Shown here piece after piece: positions 36,087 to 45,357 of a stretch of 64,000 bases of DNA. Position numbers and translations under genes: made by a program. Numbering within the stretch: position 1 is the stretch's first letter; every line of letters starts with the position of its first letter. Location of the stretch: positions 124,001 through 188,000 of the forward strand of contig CAVPNX010000031.1 in NCBI GenBank assembly GCA_963706885.1, in the 5' to 3' direction. The DNA comes from Prado023 sp963706885. GTDB taxonomy: Bacteria; Actinomycetota; Actinomycetes; S36-B12; CAIYMF01. The notes under the pieces are model-generated. The model had not been told where the DNA came from. It was given only the letters and a program-made list of their open reading frames with translations, and ran no database searches.

Positions 36087-37322
36087 ATGACCGCCCAGGA
36101 TCCGGGATCGGCGCCCGCTGCTCCAGGCACGGCACCCGCCCCGGGGCCGGCCGGGTCGCCCGATGCGGCCCCGGGCAGGGCGGAGGAGTGGTCCCAGGAG
36201 GCGTTCGAGGCGGCCTTCGCCGACGCGGAGGTCAAGATCGGCCGGTTCAACCTGGCGGTCTTCGGCAAGACCGGCGTGGGCAAGTCCACGCTGGTCAACG
36301 CGATCTTCGGCGAGAACGTCGCGGCCACCGGCATCGGGCGCCCCGTCACGCTGGGCAGCCACCTCTACGTGCACCGCACCGGCAAGCTGGGCATCTACGA
36401 CACCCAGGGCCTCGAGGTGGGTCGCGACACCGCCCGGATCATCGACGAGCTGAAGCGCTTCATCGACACCAGCCGGGTGATGCCGTTCGCCGAGCAGGTC
36501 CACCTCGCGTGGTACTGCGTGCGGGCCACCGACCGGCGCTTCGAGCAGACCGAGGCCGAGTTCATCCGTGAGCTGGCCGGCGTCGGGCTCCCGGTGATCC
36601 TGGTCATGACGCAGGTGCCGGGCCGCCGGGACCCGCACGGTCAACTGTTCATCGCGCCTGACGCCATCGAGCTCGGTCGCCAGATCGAGGGGATGGGGCT
36701 GCCCATCCACGACGGTCGCCCGTTCATGGTCAATGCGCTGGCCGATCCCTTCACCGGGGTCGAGCAGCATGGACTGCTGGACCTGCTCGATGCCACCTTT
36801 CGCTGCGCTCCGGACGAGGCCGCCGAGGCCCTTACCGCCGCGCAGAAGATCGACCCCGCGCGAAAGGCTGCGGCTGCCGAGAAGGCGGTGAACGCTGCCA
36901 CTGCGGCGGCCACAGCAGCGGGGTTCACCCCCATCCCGTTCGCGGATGCCGCAGTGCTCGTGCCGATCCAGATCGGGATGATGGCCAAGATCGCCAACAT
37001 CTACGACATCCCCATGCAGCGCGCGACCGTGGCCAGCCTGGCGGCCACGACCGTGACCACCCAGGCGGGCCGGGCAGCTGCCACTGGCCTGCTCAAGCTC
37101 GTGCCCGGTGTGGGGACCCTCGCGGGCGGGGCGATCACCGGTGGTGTTGCGGGGACGGTCACCTTCGCCGTGGGGACCGCGTGGCACCGGGTGTGCATCG
37201 GGATGGCCGAGGGCAAGTACGAGACCGTCTCGGGAACGCTGGACTCCGAGACCATCCAGCGCGTGTTCAACCAGGAGGTCTCGTCGATCATGCGCAGCCG
37301 CGGGTTCGGCGCGAGGAAGTAG
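36087..37322 (+). CDS. Predicted GTPase with hydrophobic C-terminal domain
   Basis: 411 aa. The first ~35 residues are Ala/Pro-rich. The G domain has G1 FGKTGVGKSTLVNAIFG, a threonine in TGIGRPVT (G2), and DTQG (G3). The expected NKxD of G4 is replaced by MTQVP, so nucleotide specificity may be relaxed. The C-terminal third (AAGFTPIPFADAAVLVPIQIG cut to FTPIPFADAAVLVPIQIGMM, then GLLKLVPGVGTLAGGAITGG) resembles the DUF697/Era-like membrane-associated domain, suggesting membrane remodelling or stress roles. Partner unknown. It sits in the ispG-proS neighbourhood just after ispG, where it is not a usual member. Confidence 0.78.
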   Translation: MTAQDPGSAPAAPGTAPAPGPAGSPDAAPGRAEEWSQEAFEAAFADAEVKIGRFNLAVFGKTGVGKSTLVNAIFGENVAATGIGRPVTLGSHLYVHRTGKLGIYDTQGLEVGRDTARIIDELKRFIDTSRVMPFAEQVHLAWYCVRATDRRFEQTEAEFIRELAGVGLPVILVMTQVPGRRDPHGQLFIAPDAIELGRQIEGMGLPIHDGRPFMVNALADPFTGVEQHGLLDLLDATFRCAPDEAAEALTAAQKIDPARKAAAAEKAVNAATAAATAAGFTPIPFADAAVLVPIQIGMMAKIANIYDIPMQRATVASLAATTVTTQAGRAAATGLLKLVPGVGTLAGGAITGGVAGTVTFAVGTAWHRVCIGMAEGKYETVSGTLDSETIQRVFNQEVSSIMRSRGFGARK

Positions 37323-37388
37323 CGCTCTCGGCGGGGGCCGCGCTGGGGGCCCAGGAGGTCCGGATGTGATGGGACAGGACGCGTGGGG

Positions 37389-37490
37389 TCAGAACGCGAC
37401 GATGCCGAACAGGGTCAGCAGGAACGGCAGGAGCATGGCGAACACCACCACGAGGCCGATGACGGTCATGTTCCGGCGGATCCAGTCCAT
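37389..37490 (-). CDS. Very small single-helix membrane protein
   Basis: 33 aa, too short for ordinary gene calling: basic N-terminus MDWIRRN, then one helix VIGLVVVFAMLLPFLLTLFG. The ATG at 37490 and TGA at 37389 frame a clean positive-inside single-pass topology, and it sits just downstream of the GNAT gene on the same strand (20 bp from the end of that gene). Function unknown; it may be a short regulator or a spurious reading. Confidence 0.45.
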   Translation of the reverse strand: MDWIRRNMTVIGLVVVFAMLLPFLLTLFGIVAF

Positions 37491-37510
37491 GGTGGTGATT
37501 ATCCCCGATG

Positions 37511-38353
37511 TCAGAACAGGACGGTCGCGAAGGTCCCGACGGTCTGGAAGCCGACCCTCAGGTAGGTCCCGACGGCCACATGGTTGTAGTCGTTGACGTA
37601 CAGGCTGACGATCGGTGCGATGTGTGTCCGGGCGTGCTCAACGACAGCGGCCATCCCGGCCACCCCGAGCCCACGTCCGCGTAGCGCCGGGTCGACCCAG
37701 ACCCCTTGGATCTGGCAGGCGCGCGCCGTGGCGGAACCGACCTCGGCCTTGAAGATCAGCCTCCCGTCCTCCACGACGCCCAGGGCGCGGCCCGAGCGGA
37801 CGATCTCGGCCAGTCGCGCGCGGTATGCGGGCCCACCGCCGTGGGAGACCGGGGAGACCCCGACCTCCTCGGTGAACATGGCGATCGCCGCGGGCAGGAG
37901 CAGGTCGAGCTCGTCGAGGCGCAGGACGCGCAGCCCGGGGTGGGCGGGTCGGGTGGCGGGAGCGGCCGTGGCCATCAGGTACTGCGTCGCGCGGACCTCA
38001 CGGGCCGGTCCCCAGGCGGGGGCGAGCAGGCGCCACAGGTCGAGGACCTCGTCGGCGGGGCCCACCAGCGACGAGCAGCGGCGCCCGAGGCGGCGGGCGT
38101 TGTCGGCGAACGTGGCGCGGGCCAGGGGTGTGGTCTCGATCGGGATCAGGTTGGCGCCGGTGTACATCGCCGAGCGCAGCTGGCCAGCCTCGAACCATCC
38201 CCAGACGAGGCCACCGAGGGCCCACGGGTCCATCGGGTCGGCCAGCCGCGAGGCCACGAAGCAGTGCGCCACCGGGTCGCGCTCCACGAGCGCGAGGAGG
38301 GCCGGGAGGTGGCGCGATGTCAGCACCTTCAGCTCGCCGGGCACGGCGGCCAT
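37511..38353 (-). CDS. GNAT-family N-acetyltransferase (two-domain, DUF4081-type)
   Basis: 280 aa. The N-terminal half (VAHCFVASRLAD, SAMYTGANLIPIE) matches the DUF4081 domain. The C-terminal half is a GNAT fold with QIQGVWVDPALRGRGLGVAG, whose RGRGLG is the acetyl-CoA pyrophosphate loop, and VSLYVNDYNHVAVGTYLRVGF as cut to LYVNDYNHVAVGTYLRVGF. This protein is conserved beside ispG in actinobacteria. Substrate unknown; acetylation of a small amine or peptide is possible. ATG 38353 is divergent from proS, with which it shares a 93-bp promoter region containing TATCCT/GATATC elements. Confidence 0.88.
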   Translation of the reverse strand: MAAVPGELKVLTSRHLPALLALVERDPVAHCFVASRLADPMDPWALGGLVWGWFEAGQLRSAMYTGANLIPIETTPLARATFADNARRLGRRCSSLVGPADEVLDLWRLLAPAWGPAREVRATQYLMATAAPATRPAHPGLRVLRLDELDLLLPAAIAMFTEEVGVSPVSHGGGPAYRARLAEIVRSGRALGVVEDGRLIFKAEVGSATARACQIQGVWVDPALRGRGLGVAGMAAVVEHARTHIAPIVSLYVNDYNHVAVGTYLRVGFQTVGTFATVLF

Positions 38354-38446
38354 CCTGCCACGCCGGGATATCCTTGCCGCGACTGTCCGACCCGCCCGGT
38401 CCAGCCGTGCGCGGTCGTCATTGCCCGGACCTGGAGGAGACCCCTC

Positions 38447-40237
38447 GTGCTGACCCGTATGTCCACGCTGTTCCTGCGCACCCTCCGCGAGGACCCGGCG
38501 GACGCCGAGGTCCCGTCCCACCGCCTGCTGGTGCGCGCCGGGTACGTGCGCCGGGTCGCCCCCGGGGTGTTCACGTGGCTGCCCCTGGGCTACCGCGTCC
38601 TGCGCAACGTCGAGCGGATCGTGCGCGAGGAGATGGACGCCGCCGGCTTCCAGGAGGTGCACTTCCCAGCACTCCTGCCCCGTGAGCCCTACGAGCGGAC
38701 CAACCGGTGGACCGAGTACGGGCCCAACCTGTTCCGCCTGCAGGACCGCCGTGGCTCGGACTACCTGCTCGGGCCCACCCACGAGGAGATGTTCACGCTC
38801 ACCGTCAAGGACCTGTACTCCTCGTACAAGGACCTCCCGCTGAGCCTGTACCAGATCCAGACCAAGTACCGCGACGAGGCGCGCCCCCGTGCGGGCATCC
38901 TGCGTGGTCGCGAGTTCGTGATGAAGGACTCCTACTCGTTCGACACCTCGGATGCCGGCCTGGAAGCCTCCTACGCCCGGCACCGCGACGCCTACATCTC
39001 GACCTTCGACCGGCTGCGGATGCAGTACACGATCGTCTCGGCCATGTCCGGGGCGATGGGTGGCTCGGCCTCCGAGGAGTTCCTGGCCGTGTGCCCGGTG
39101 GGCGAGGACACCTACGTGCAGTGCACGACCTGCGACTACGCCGCCAACGTCGAGGCGGTCGCCAGCGTGCCGCCCGCGGAGGTGCCCCTCGAGGGGCTGC
39201 CCGCCGCGCACGTCGAGGACACCCCCGACACCCCCACGATCGAGACGCTGGTCGACCTGGCCAACGCCCGTGCGGAGCTGGCCCGGGGGGATCGGCCGTG
39301 GGAGGCCGGCGACACGTTGAAGAACGTGGTCGTGAAGGTCGCGATGCCCGACGGGACGTCCCACCCCCTGGTCATCGGTCTGCCCGGCGACCGCGAGGTG
39401 GACCTCAAGCGCCTCGAGGCGCTGCTGCTCCCCGGCGAGCCGGTCGCGTTCGAGGAGTCGGACTTCGCAGCCAACCCGGCACTGGTCAAGGGCTACATCG
39501 GGCCCGGTGCGCTCGGGGAGGAGTCGGCGTCCGGGATCCGCTACCTGCTGGACCCGCGGGTGGTCACCGGAACTCGCTGGATCACGGGGGCCGACCAGCA
39601 CGGGCGGCACGTGTTCGACCTCGTGGCCGGGCGGGACTTCACCGGCGACGGGACGATCGACGTCGCCGAGGTGCGCGAGGGTGATCCCTGCCCGCAGTGC
39701 GCGGCGTCCGGGCGGGCGGGACTGCTGACCCAGGCCCGCGGCATCGAGATCGGCCACATCTTCCAGCTGGGGCGCAAGTACGCCGAGGCCCTGGACCTCA
39801 AGGTCCTCGACGAGAACGGCAAGCAGGTCGTGGTGACCATGGGGTCCTACGGGATCGGGGTCTCGCGCGCAGTTGCGGCGATCGCCGAGCAGCACCACGA
39901 CGATCGCGGCCTGATCTGGCCCCGTGAGGTCTCGCCGGCCGACGTGCACCTGGTGGCCACGGGCAAGGACGAGGCGGTGTTCGAGGCCGCGGAGCAGATC
40001 GCAGCCGAGCTCGACGCGCTCGGCATCCGGGTGCTGTTCGACGACCGCAGGGGAGTCTCGCCCGGGGTCAAGTTCAACGACTCCGAGCTGATCGGCGTGC
40101 CGTTGATCGTCGTGGTCGGCAAGAAGCTGGCCGAGGGTGCGATCGAGGTCAAGGACCGGGCCAGCGGGGAGCGCAGTGACGTTCCCATCGGCTCGGCGGT
40201 GGCCACGATCGCCGAGCTGGTCGCGGCGCTGCCGTGA
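38447..40237 (+). CDS. proS: Prolyl-tRNA synthetase, bacterial type with editing domain
   Basis: 596 aa. Class-II synthetase: motif 1 region LPLGYRVLRNVERIVREEMD, motif 2 TKYRDEARPRAGILRGREF, motif 3 GSYGIGVSRAVAAIAEQHH, and the C-terminal anticodon-binding domain. The ~180-residue INS editing insertion (about 225-405, ending near VVTGTRWITGADQHG) is present, so it clears mischarged Ala-tRNA. GTG 38447 is preceded by GGAGGAG at 7 nt. GTG 40234 of the next gene overlaps its stop (GTGA), so translation is coupled to the HAD hydrolase. Confidence 0.96.
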   Translation: MLTRMSTLFLRTLREDPADAEVPSHRLLVRAGYVRRVAPGVFTWLPLGYRVLRNVERIVREEMDAAGFQEVHFPALLPREPYERTNRWTEYGPNLFRLQDRRGSDYLLGPTHEEMFTLTVKDLYSSYKDLPLSLYQIQTKYRDEARPRAGILRGREFVMKDSYSFDTSDAGLEASYARHRDAYISTFDRLRMQYTIVSAMSGAMGGSASEEFLAVCPVGEDTYVQCTTCDYAANVEAVASVPPAEVPLEGLPAAHVEDTPDTPTIETLVDLANARAELARGDRPWEAGDTLKNVVVKVAMPDGTSHPLVIGLPGDREVDLKRLEALLLPGEPVAFEESDFAANPALVKGYIGPGALGEESASGIRYLLDPRVVTGTRWITGADQHGRHVFDLVAGRDFTGDGTIDVAEVREGDPCPQCAASGRAGLLTQARGIEIGHIFQLGRKYAEALDLKVLDENGKQVVVTMGSYGIGVSRAVAAIAEQHHDDRGLIWPREVSPADVHLVATGKDEAVFEAAEQIAAELDALGIRVLFDDRRGVSPGVKFNDSELIGVPLIVVVGKKLAEGAIEVKDRASGERSDVPIGSAVATIAELVAALP

Positions 40238-41040
40238 CCGAGCCCGATGGGGGCGCGGCTGCCTCTGGTCCCGGGGGGGCCCGGGTCGACGGCGGCGGCG
40301 GTACGGGCGCCCGGATCGAGGCCGTCATCTTCGACTGGGGCGGCACGCTGACCCCGTGGCACGAGGTCGACCTCACAGCCGGGTGGTACGCCTACGCCAG
40401 CATCTACGACCCCCGGCATGCCGCCAGCCTCGCTGCGCGGCTGTACGCCGCGGAGATCCAGCGCTGGCAGGACCAGCACCACAGTGCGGGCAGTGCGGGG
40501 ACCGGGCGCCTGGACCAGATGCTGCTGGACTGCGGGATCGACCTGACCAGCCCGCGCCACCACGAGGCCCTGGATGCGTACCTGCGGTTCTGGGACCCGC
40601 ACACCGAGGCAGACCCCGATGCCGCGGAGCTGCTGGCTGCGCTGCGTGATCGCGGGATCCGGATCGGCGTGCTGTCGAACACCCTGTGGCCCCGGGAGCA
40701 CCACGAGGCGGTGTTCGCGCGTGACGGCCTGCTGGAGCTGATCGACGGGGCGGTGTACTCCTCGGAGCTCCCGGTGGGCAAGCCGCACGAGGACGCGTTC
40801 CTGGCCGCCCTGCGGGCGGTGGGCGTCGCGGACCCGGCACGCGCGGTGTTCGTGGGGGATCGCGCGTGGGACGACGTCCACGGTGCGCAGCAGGTGGGGA
40901 TGCGCGCGATCCTCGTCCCGCACAGCGAAATCCCGCACGACCAGGTCGGCCCGGTTGAGGGGGAGCCCGACGCCGTCGTGCAGCGGCTCGGTGAGGTTCT
41001 GGCGCACGTGGATCGGTGGAACGCGGCGGCCGCCGACTGA
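40234..41040 (+). CDS. HAD-superfamily hydrolase
   Basis: 268 aa. HAD motifs: I in VIFDWGGTLTPWH, where the usual DxD is DWG; II in VLSNTLWP; III in PVGKPHEDAFLAA; IV in VFVGDRAWDDVHGAQ. The second aspartate of motif I is missing (DWGGT), as in some haloacid-dehalogenase-like members, so phosphatase activity is uncertain. A glycine-rich N-terminal 25 residues precede the domain. It is coupled to proS by a GTGA overlap. Substrate unknown; small phosphate esters are possible. Confidence 0.85.
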   Translation: MTEPDGGAAASGPGGARVDGGGGTGARIEAVIFDWGGTLTPWHEVDLTAGWYAYASIYDPRHAASLAARLYAAEIQRWQDQHHSAGSAGTGRLDQMLLDCGIDLTSPRHHEALDAYLRFWDPHTEADPDAAELLAALRDRGIRIGVLSNTLWPREHHEAVFARDGLLELIDGAVYSSELPVGKPHEDAFLAALRAVGVADPARAVFVGDRAWDDVHGAQQVGMRAILVPHSEIPHDQVGPVEGEPDAVVQRLGEVLAHVDRWNAAAAD

Positions 41041-41095
41041 GCGGTCGTGCGGCCGTGCAGGTGGGGGCCGTCGGTGGGCCGGAGGGGGTTGCTGG

Positions 41096-41401
41096 TCAGT
41101 CCGGGTCGAGCACGTGGATCCGGGCATGGAGCAGGGCGTCGCCCCCGCTGCCCAACGCCGCGCGCAACGCCCGGTGCAGGCCGTCCTCGAGGTAGAGCTC
41201 GCCGCGGTACGCCACGATGTGGGCGAACAGGTCACCGTAGAAGGTGGAGTCGTCGGCCAGCACGATGGTCAGGTCCAGGGTGCTCTTGGTGGTCGTCAGG
41301 GTGGACAGGCGCACCCGCGTCGGGCGGATGGCGGCCCAGTCCCTTGAGGTGAGCCCGTGATCGGGGTAGGGCCGATGGTCACCGACGCGCTTGAACAGCA
41401 T
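41096..41401 (-). CDS. Conserved actinobacterial protein of unknown function
   Basis: 101 aa. Conserved pattern: VRLSTLTTTKSTLDL, ADDSTFYGDLFAHIVAYRG and GELYLEDGLHRALRAA. This protein type is widespread in actinobacteria, sometimes labelled as a VapB-like antitoxin without evidence. The 'L...DGLHRALRA' end suggests a small nucleic-acid or ligand-binding fold. ATG 41401 is preceded by AGGG; GTG 41407 in frame is an alternative. No toxin partner is adjacent. It precedes the SURF1 gene region on the opposite side of the HAD gene. Confidence 0.7.
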   Translation of the reverse strand: MLFKRVGDHRPYPDHGLTSRDWAAIRPTRVRLSTLTTTKSTLDLTIVLADDSTFYGDLFAHIVAYRGELYLEDGLHRALRAALGSGGDALLHARIHVLDPD

Positions 41402-41490
41402 GTGCACACCCTGCCCGATGGGGCCGGCGCGGAACCCGCCGGGTCATCGATCGGCCCGCCCCGGTGGGTTGATCAGCCGGCGAGCGACCG

Positions 41491-42285
41491 TCAGGTGGCC
41501 GGCTCCTCCGCCGTGGCCTCGGTGCCGAGCTCGTGGGGCTCGTCCTCGCGCCGGCCCTCCACGCGGATCAGCCGCCACCAGCCCACGATCCCGACGAGGC
41601 CGAACAGCAGCCACTGCACCGAGTACACGAGGTTGTTCAACCCGCGGTGGCCCGGCACCGGCAGGCTTGTGAGCCCCTCGTCGGCGGCGGGCTCGCTGGA
41701 TGTCAGCTCCGCATAGGCGTTGTACCGGGCCACGTCCCCGGGGGTGATCAGCACCTGGGGATCGGCGGCCCAGGCCTGGCCCGGTGGTGGGGTCTGCGTG
41801 GGGTCGGTCGTCTCAGCGGGTCGCAGGCGCGCGGTGACGGTCACCTCGCCGGTGGGCGGGGGGGTAACCACCGGGGCGGCCGTGGTGTCGCCGGCGGCGG
41901 TGTCGGCTGGGGTCCATCCGCGGTTGACCAGCAGGACCCCGGCGTCGGTCACCAGGGGAGTGACGATCCAGAACCCGTTGCGCCCGTCCAGCGGCCGGCG
42001 GCGGACGGCCGTCTCGGCCGCTTCGTCGAAGACCCCCGTGGCGGTGACGGTGCGCCATTCGAGCTCCGCGGGCAGGGCCGGGGCCGGCCCAGCGGGGGCG
42101 GCGTCGAGCAGGTCGTCCACGGGTGCCGGCGGCGCGGACAGTGCGGCATCGAGGCGGTCGTTCTCGGCCAGGCGGACCTGGTAGCGGCCCCACTGCCAGC
42201 GCGCGAGGACCGCGCACAGGACCAGCATCGCCAGGACGAACGCGGTGAAGCCCAGCCACCGACGCTGCCTGAGGATCCCGAGCAC
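41491..42285 (-). CDS. SURF1-family cytochrome oxidase assembly protein
   Basis: 264 aa. Two-helix topology of Shy1/SURF1: an N-terminal helix (WLGFTAFVLAMLVLCAVLARW) and a C-terminal one (VQWLLFGLVGIVGWWRLI), with a ~170-residue domain between them facing outside. Family segments LARWQWGRYQVRL, VLLVNRGWTP and YNAYAEL are present. It assists maturation of aa3-type cytochrome c oxidase; no cox genes are in the window. GTG 42285 is the start, divergent from mshC, with 69 bp between. Confidence 0.9.
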   Translation of the reverse strand: MLGILRQRRWLGFTAFVLAMLVLCAVLARWQWGRYQVRLAENDRLDAALSAPPAPVDDLLDAAPAGPAPALPAELEWRTVTATGVFDEAAETAVRRRPLDGRNGFWIVTPLVTDAGVLLVNRGWTPADTAAGDTTAAPVVTPPPTGEVTVTARLRPAETTDPTQTPPPGQAWAADPQVLITPGDVARYNAYAELTSSEPAADEGLTSLPVPGHRGLNNLVYSVQWLLFGLVGIVGWWRLIRVEGRREDEPHELGTEATAEEPAT

Positions 42286-42340
42286 GCTCCCAGCCTACGT
42301 CGATCCCGCCGGGCCGACTGCGCGTGCGTCCCACAGGGCC

Positions 42341-42346
42341 TAGGGT
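42341..42346 (+). promoter_or_regulatory. -10 element of mshC (leaderless)
   Basis: TAGGGT ends 8 nt before the GTG at 42355 without an intervening Shine-Dalgarno, so mshC is probably translated from a leaderless mRNA. Confidence 0.4.
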
Positions 42347-42354
42347 GTGGACCC

Positions 42355-43584
42355 GTGGAGTCCTGGTCCGGGCGTGAGCCCCGCGTGCTGCCCGGTGGTG
42401 GCCCCGTCCTCAGCCTGTTCGACACCCGCAGCGGGCAGGTTCGTCCCACCGCTCCCGGTCCGGTGGCCCGGATGTACGTCTGTGGGATCACCCCGTACGA
42501 CGCCACCCATATGGGGCATGCGGCGACGTATGTCGCGTTCGACCTGGTCAACCGCTACTGGCGCGACCTGGGCCATGAGGTCCACTACGTCCAGAACGTC
42601 ACCGACATCGACGACCCGCTCCTCGAGCGCGCCGTGGCCACGGGTCAGGACTGGCGCGAGCTGGCGCGGGCGGAGACCGCGCTGTTCGCCGAGGACATGC
42701 AGGCGCTGAACGTGCTGCCGCCGCGGGACTACATCGGGGCGGTGGAGTCCATCCCGTCGGTGGTGCAGTGGATCGGCCGGCTGCGCGATGCCGGTGCCGT
42801 GTACGACGTGGACGGCGACCTGTACTTCACGACCGCAAGGGCCCCGGGGTTCGGTGAGGTGTCAGGCCTCGACGAGGCGTCCATGCGCGAGATCTTCGCC
42901 GAGCGTGGGGGAGACCCGGCGCGGCCCGGCAAGCGGACGCCCCTGGACTGCATGCTCTGGCAGGCCGCGCGTCCCGATGAGCCGGCGTGGGACACCGAGC
43001 TCGGGCACGGCCGGCCCGGCTGGCACATCGAGTGCACCGCGATCGCGCTGGACCACCTGGGCATGGGCTTCGACGTGCAGGGCGGTGGATCTGACCTGGC
43101 CTTCCCGCACCACGAGATGTGCTCCGCCCAGGCCCAGGTCGCCACCGGGGATGCTCCGTTCGCCGCGCACTTCGTGCACGCGGGGATGGTCGGCTACGAG
43201 GGCCACAAGATGAGCAAGTCGCGGGGCAACCTGGTGTTCGTATCGCGCCTGCGCAGGGCCGGGGTGTCCGCCGCGGTGATCCGCCTGGCCCTGCTGGCCC
43301 ACCACTACCGCAGCGACTGGGAGTGGTCCCCGGCGGACCTGGAGCGCGCGGAGCGCCGCGCACTGGCCCTGCGCGCTGCTGTGCGGGCCCCCAGCGGGCC
43401 GGCATTCGACCCGCTCGTGGCCGCGGTGCGTGTCCGGTTGGCCGACGACCTCGACGCGCCGGGGGCGCTGGCGCTCCTGGATGACTGGGCGTCGGGGGCC
43501 TCTGACGGGTCCGGCGGCGATGTCGCTGCCCCCGAGCAGGTGCGGGTGCTGCTCGACACGCTTCTGGGGGTGGACCTCTCCTAG
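42355..43584 (+). CDS. mshC: Mycothiol ligase: cysteine--1-D-myo-inosityl-GlcN ligase
   Basis: 409 aa. A CysS-like class-I ligase: zinc-site Cys in YVCGITPYDATHMGHA (HIGH variant), zinc ligands around WHIECTAIALDHLG and HHEMCSAQ, and the KMSKS loop GHKMSKSRGN. It is ~50 residues shorter than CysRS and lacks the tRNA-binding C-terminus, which is the distinction between MshC and cysS. It condenses cysteine with GlcN-Ins in mycothiol biosynthesis, a redox buffer unique to Actinomycetota. The TAG stop begins the TAGTCT at 43582-43587 which may serve as a promoter for pgi. Confidence 0.93.
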   Translation: MESWSGREPRVLPGGGPVLSLFDTRSGQVRPTAPGPVARMYVCGITPYDATHMGHAATYVAFDLVNRYWRDLGHEVHYVQNVTDIDDPLLERAVATGQDWRELARAETALFAEDMQALNVLPPRDYIGAVESIPSVVQWIGRLRDAGAVYDVDGDLYFTTARAPGFGEVSGLDEASMREIFAERGGDPARPGKRTPLDCMLWQAARPDEPAWDTELGHGRPGWHIECTAIALDHLGMGFDVQGGGSDLAFPHHEMCSAQAQVATGDAPFAAHFVHAGMVGYEGHKMSKSRGNLVFVSRLRRAGVSAAVIRLALLAHHYRSDWEWSPADLERAERRALALRAAVRAPSGPAFDPLVAAVRVRLADDLDAPGALALLDDWASGASDGSGGDVAAPEQVRVLLDTLLGVDLS

Positions 43585-43612
43585 TCTGGGGCGGTCGAAG
43601 GAGGCATCCCCC

Positions 43613-45247
43613 ATGAACCAGACGCCGCTCACCTCTGCCGCCGCGTGGCAGGCCCTGTCCGCCCATGCCGAGGCCATGTCCGCCACGACGATCCGGGAGC
43701 TGTTCGACGCCTCCGCCGACGTCGACCGTGCGGCGCGCTTCTCCGCCGACGGCGCCGGCTGGCACATGGACTTCGCCAAGCAGCGGATCACCGGCGAGAC
43801 CCTGGAGCTGCTCGTCGCCCTGGCCGAGGAGCGTGACCTCGTCGGGCGCCGCGAGGCGATGTTCACCGGCGTGCACATCAACAACACCGAGGACCGCGCG
43901 GTGCTGCACACCGCCCTGCGGCTGCCGGCGACCGCGGCGCTGGTCGTCGACGGGCAGGACGTCGTCGCCGACGTGCATGCGGTGCTGGCCAAGATGGGTG
44001 CCTTCGCCGAGCAGGTCCGCGCCGGGGAGTGGCTCGGCTTCACCGGCCGGCCGATCCGCACCGTGGTCAACATCGGCATCGGCGGCTCGGACCTCGGTCC
44101 GGTGATGGCCTACCAGGCGCTGCGCCACGTCTCGGACCGCGACCTGGTGATGCGGTTCGTGTCCAACGTCGACGGCTCGGACTTCGTCGAGCAGACCCGC
44201 GACCTCGACCCGGCCGAGACGCTGTTCCTCGTGGCGTCGAAGACGTTCACCACCCAGGAGACGATGACCAACGCACGGACCGCCCGTGACTGGCTGGTCG
44301 CCGGCCTCGGCGGGGACTCCGCGGCGGTGGCCCGGCACTTCGTGGCGATCTCGACGAACGCCGAGAAGGTGGCGGCCTTCGGCATCGACACCGCGAACAT
44401 GTTCGGGTTCTGGGACTGGGTCGGCGGGCGCTACTCGATGAGCTCGGCGATCGGCCTGTCGACGATGATCGCCATCGGCCCGGAGCACTTCGACGAGATG
44501 CTGGCCGGCCTGCACGCGATGGACATGCACTTCCGCAGCGCCCCGATGCGCGAGAACCTGCCGGTCCTGCACGGCCTGTTGTGCGTGTGGAACCGCAACT
44601 TCCTCGGGACCGCCGACCACGTGGTGCTGCCCTACGACCAGTACCTGCTGCGGTTCCCGGCCTACCTGCAGCAGATGATCATGGAGAGCAACGGCAAGCG
44701 GGTCACCGCAGCCGGCGATCCGGTCGACTACGACACGTCCGCCTCGTTCTGGGGCGAGCCGGGCACCAACGGGCAGCACTCGTTCTACCAGATGCTGCAC
44801 CAGGGCACCACGATCATCGCGGCGGACTTCGTCTTCTTCGCCCGGCCGGTCAACGACGTGGGCAACCATCACGACCTGCTCGTGGCCAACTGCCTGGCGC
44901 AGTCGGGCGTCATGGCGTTCGGCCGGACGGCGACGGAGGTGGAGGCCGACGGCACGCCTGCGCACCTCGTGGAGCACAAGGTGATGCCCGGCAACCGGCC
45001 CAACACGATGTTCGTGGCGGAGTCCCTCACCCCGTTCACGCTGGGTGCGCTCATCGCGCTGTACGAGCACTCGACGTTCGTGCAGGGGATGATCTGGGAC
45101 CTCAATCCGTACGACCAGTGGGGCGTGCAGCTCGGCAAGGTCGTCGCCGACTCGATCGCGCCGATGCTGACCGGTGAGGCGGAGGCGTCGCTGGACTCCT
45201 CGACGAATGCCCTGATCGCCAGGTACCGGGCGGTGCGAGGGCGCTGA
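43613..45247 (+). CDS. pgi: Glucose-6-phosphate isomerase
   Basis: 544 aa, full length. Signature segments: VVNIGIGGSDLGPVMAYQAL, SKTFTTQETMTNA, FGFWDWVGGRYSMSSAIGLS and a late QWGVQLGKVVADSI with the catalytic lysine. It interconverts glucose-6-phosphate and fructose-6-phosphate. ATG 43613 is set by GAAGGAGG about 7 nt upstream. Within 30 bp of mshC, so possibly cotranscribed; a TAGTCT element at the mshC stop may provide its own start. Confidence 0.96.
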   Translation: MNQTPLTSAAAWQALSAHAEAMSATTIRELFDASADVDRAARFSADGAGWHMDFAKQRITGETLELLVALAEERDLVGRREAMFTGVHINNTEDRAVLHTALRLPATAALVVDGQDVVADVHAVLAKMGAFAEQVRAGEWLGFTGRPIRTVVNIGIGGSDLGPVMAYQALRHVSDRDLVMRFVSNVDGSDFVEQTRDLDPAETLFLVASKTFTTQETMTNARTARDWLVAGLGGDSAAVARHFVAISTNAEKVAAFGIDTANMFGFWDWVGGRYSMSSAIGLSTMIAIGPEHFDEMLAGLHAMDMHFRSAPMRENLPVLHGLLCVWNRNFLGTADHVVLPYDQYLLRFPAYLQQMIMESNGKRVTAAGDPVDYDTSASFWGEPGTNGQHSFYQMLHQGTTIIAADFVFFARPVNDVGNHHDLLVANCLAQSGVMAFGRTATEVEADGTPAHLVEHKVMPGNRPNTMFVAESLTPFTLGALIALYEHSTFVQGMIWDLNPYDQWGVQLGKVVADSIAPMLTGEAEASLDSSTNALIARYRAVRGR

Positions 45248-45357
45248 GTCCTCTGGCGGTGGCGAGGCGCGGGGGGCGTTGGGCGAGGGCGTATCGACCT
45301 GTCAGGTCAGCGTGCGGGTCGTGGCGCCGGGGCGGCGAGGCGGTCGGGGTGCTGACG

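Noticed and set aside
37511..39949. 812-codon minus-strand frame joining GNAT with sequence over proS
   Set aside because: Only the GNAT part from ATG 38353 is real; the upstream part is antisense to proS.
41096..41401. VapB-type antitoxin label for the 101-aa protein
   Set aside because: No toxin gene is adjacent and the motif pattern is not that of a DNA-binding antitoxin.
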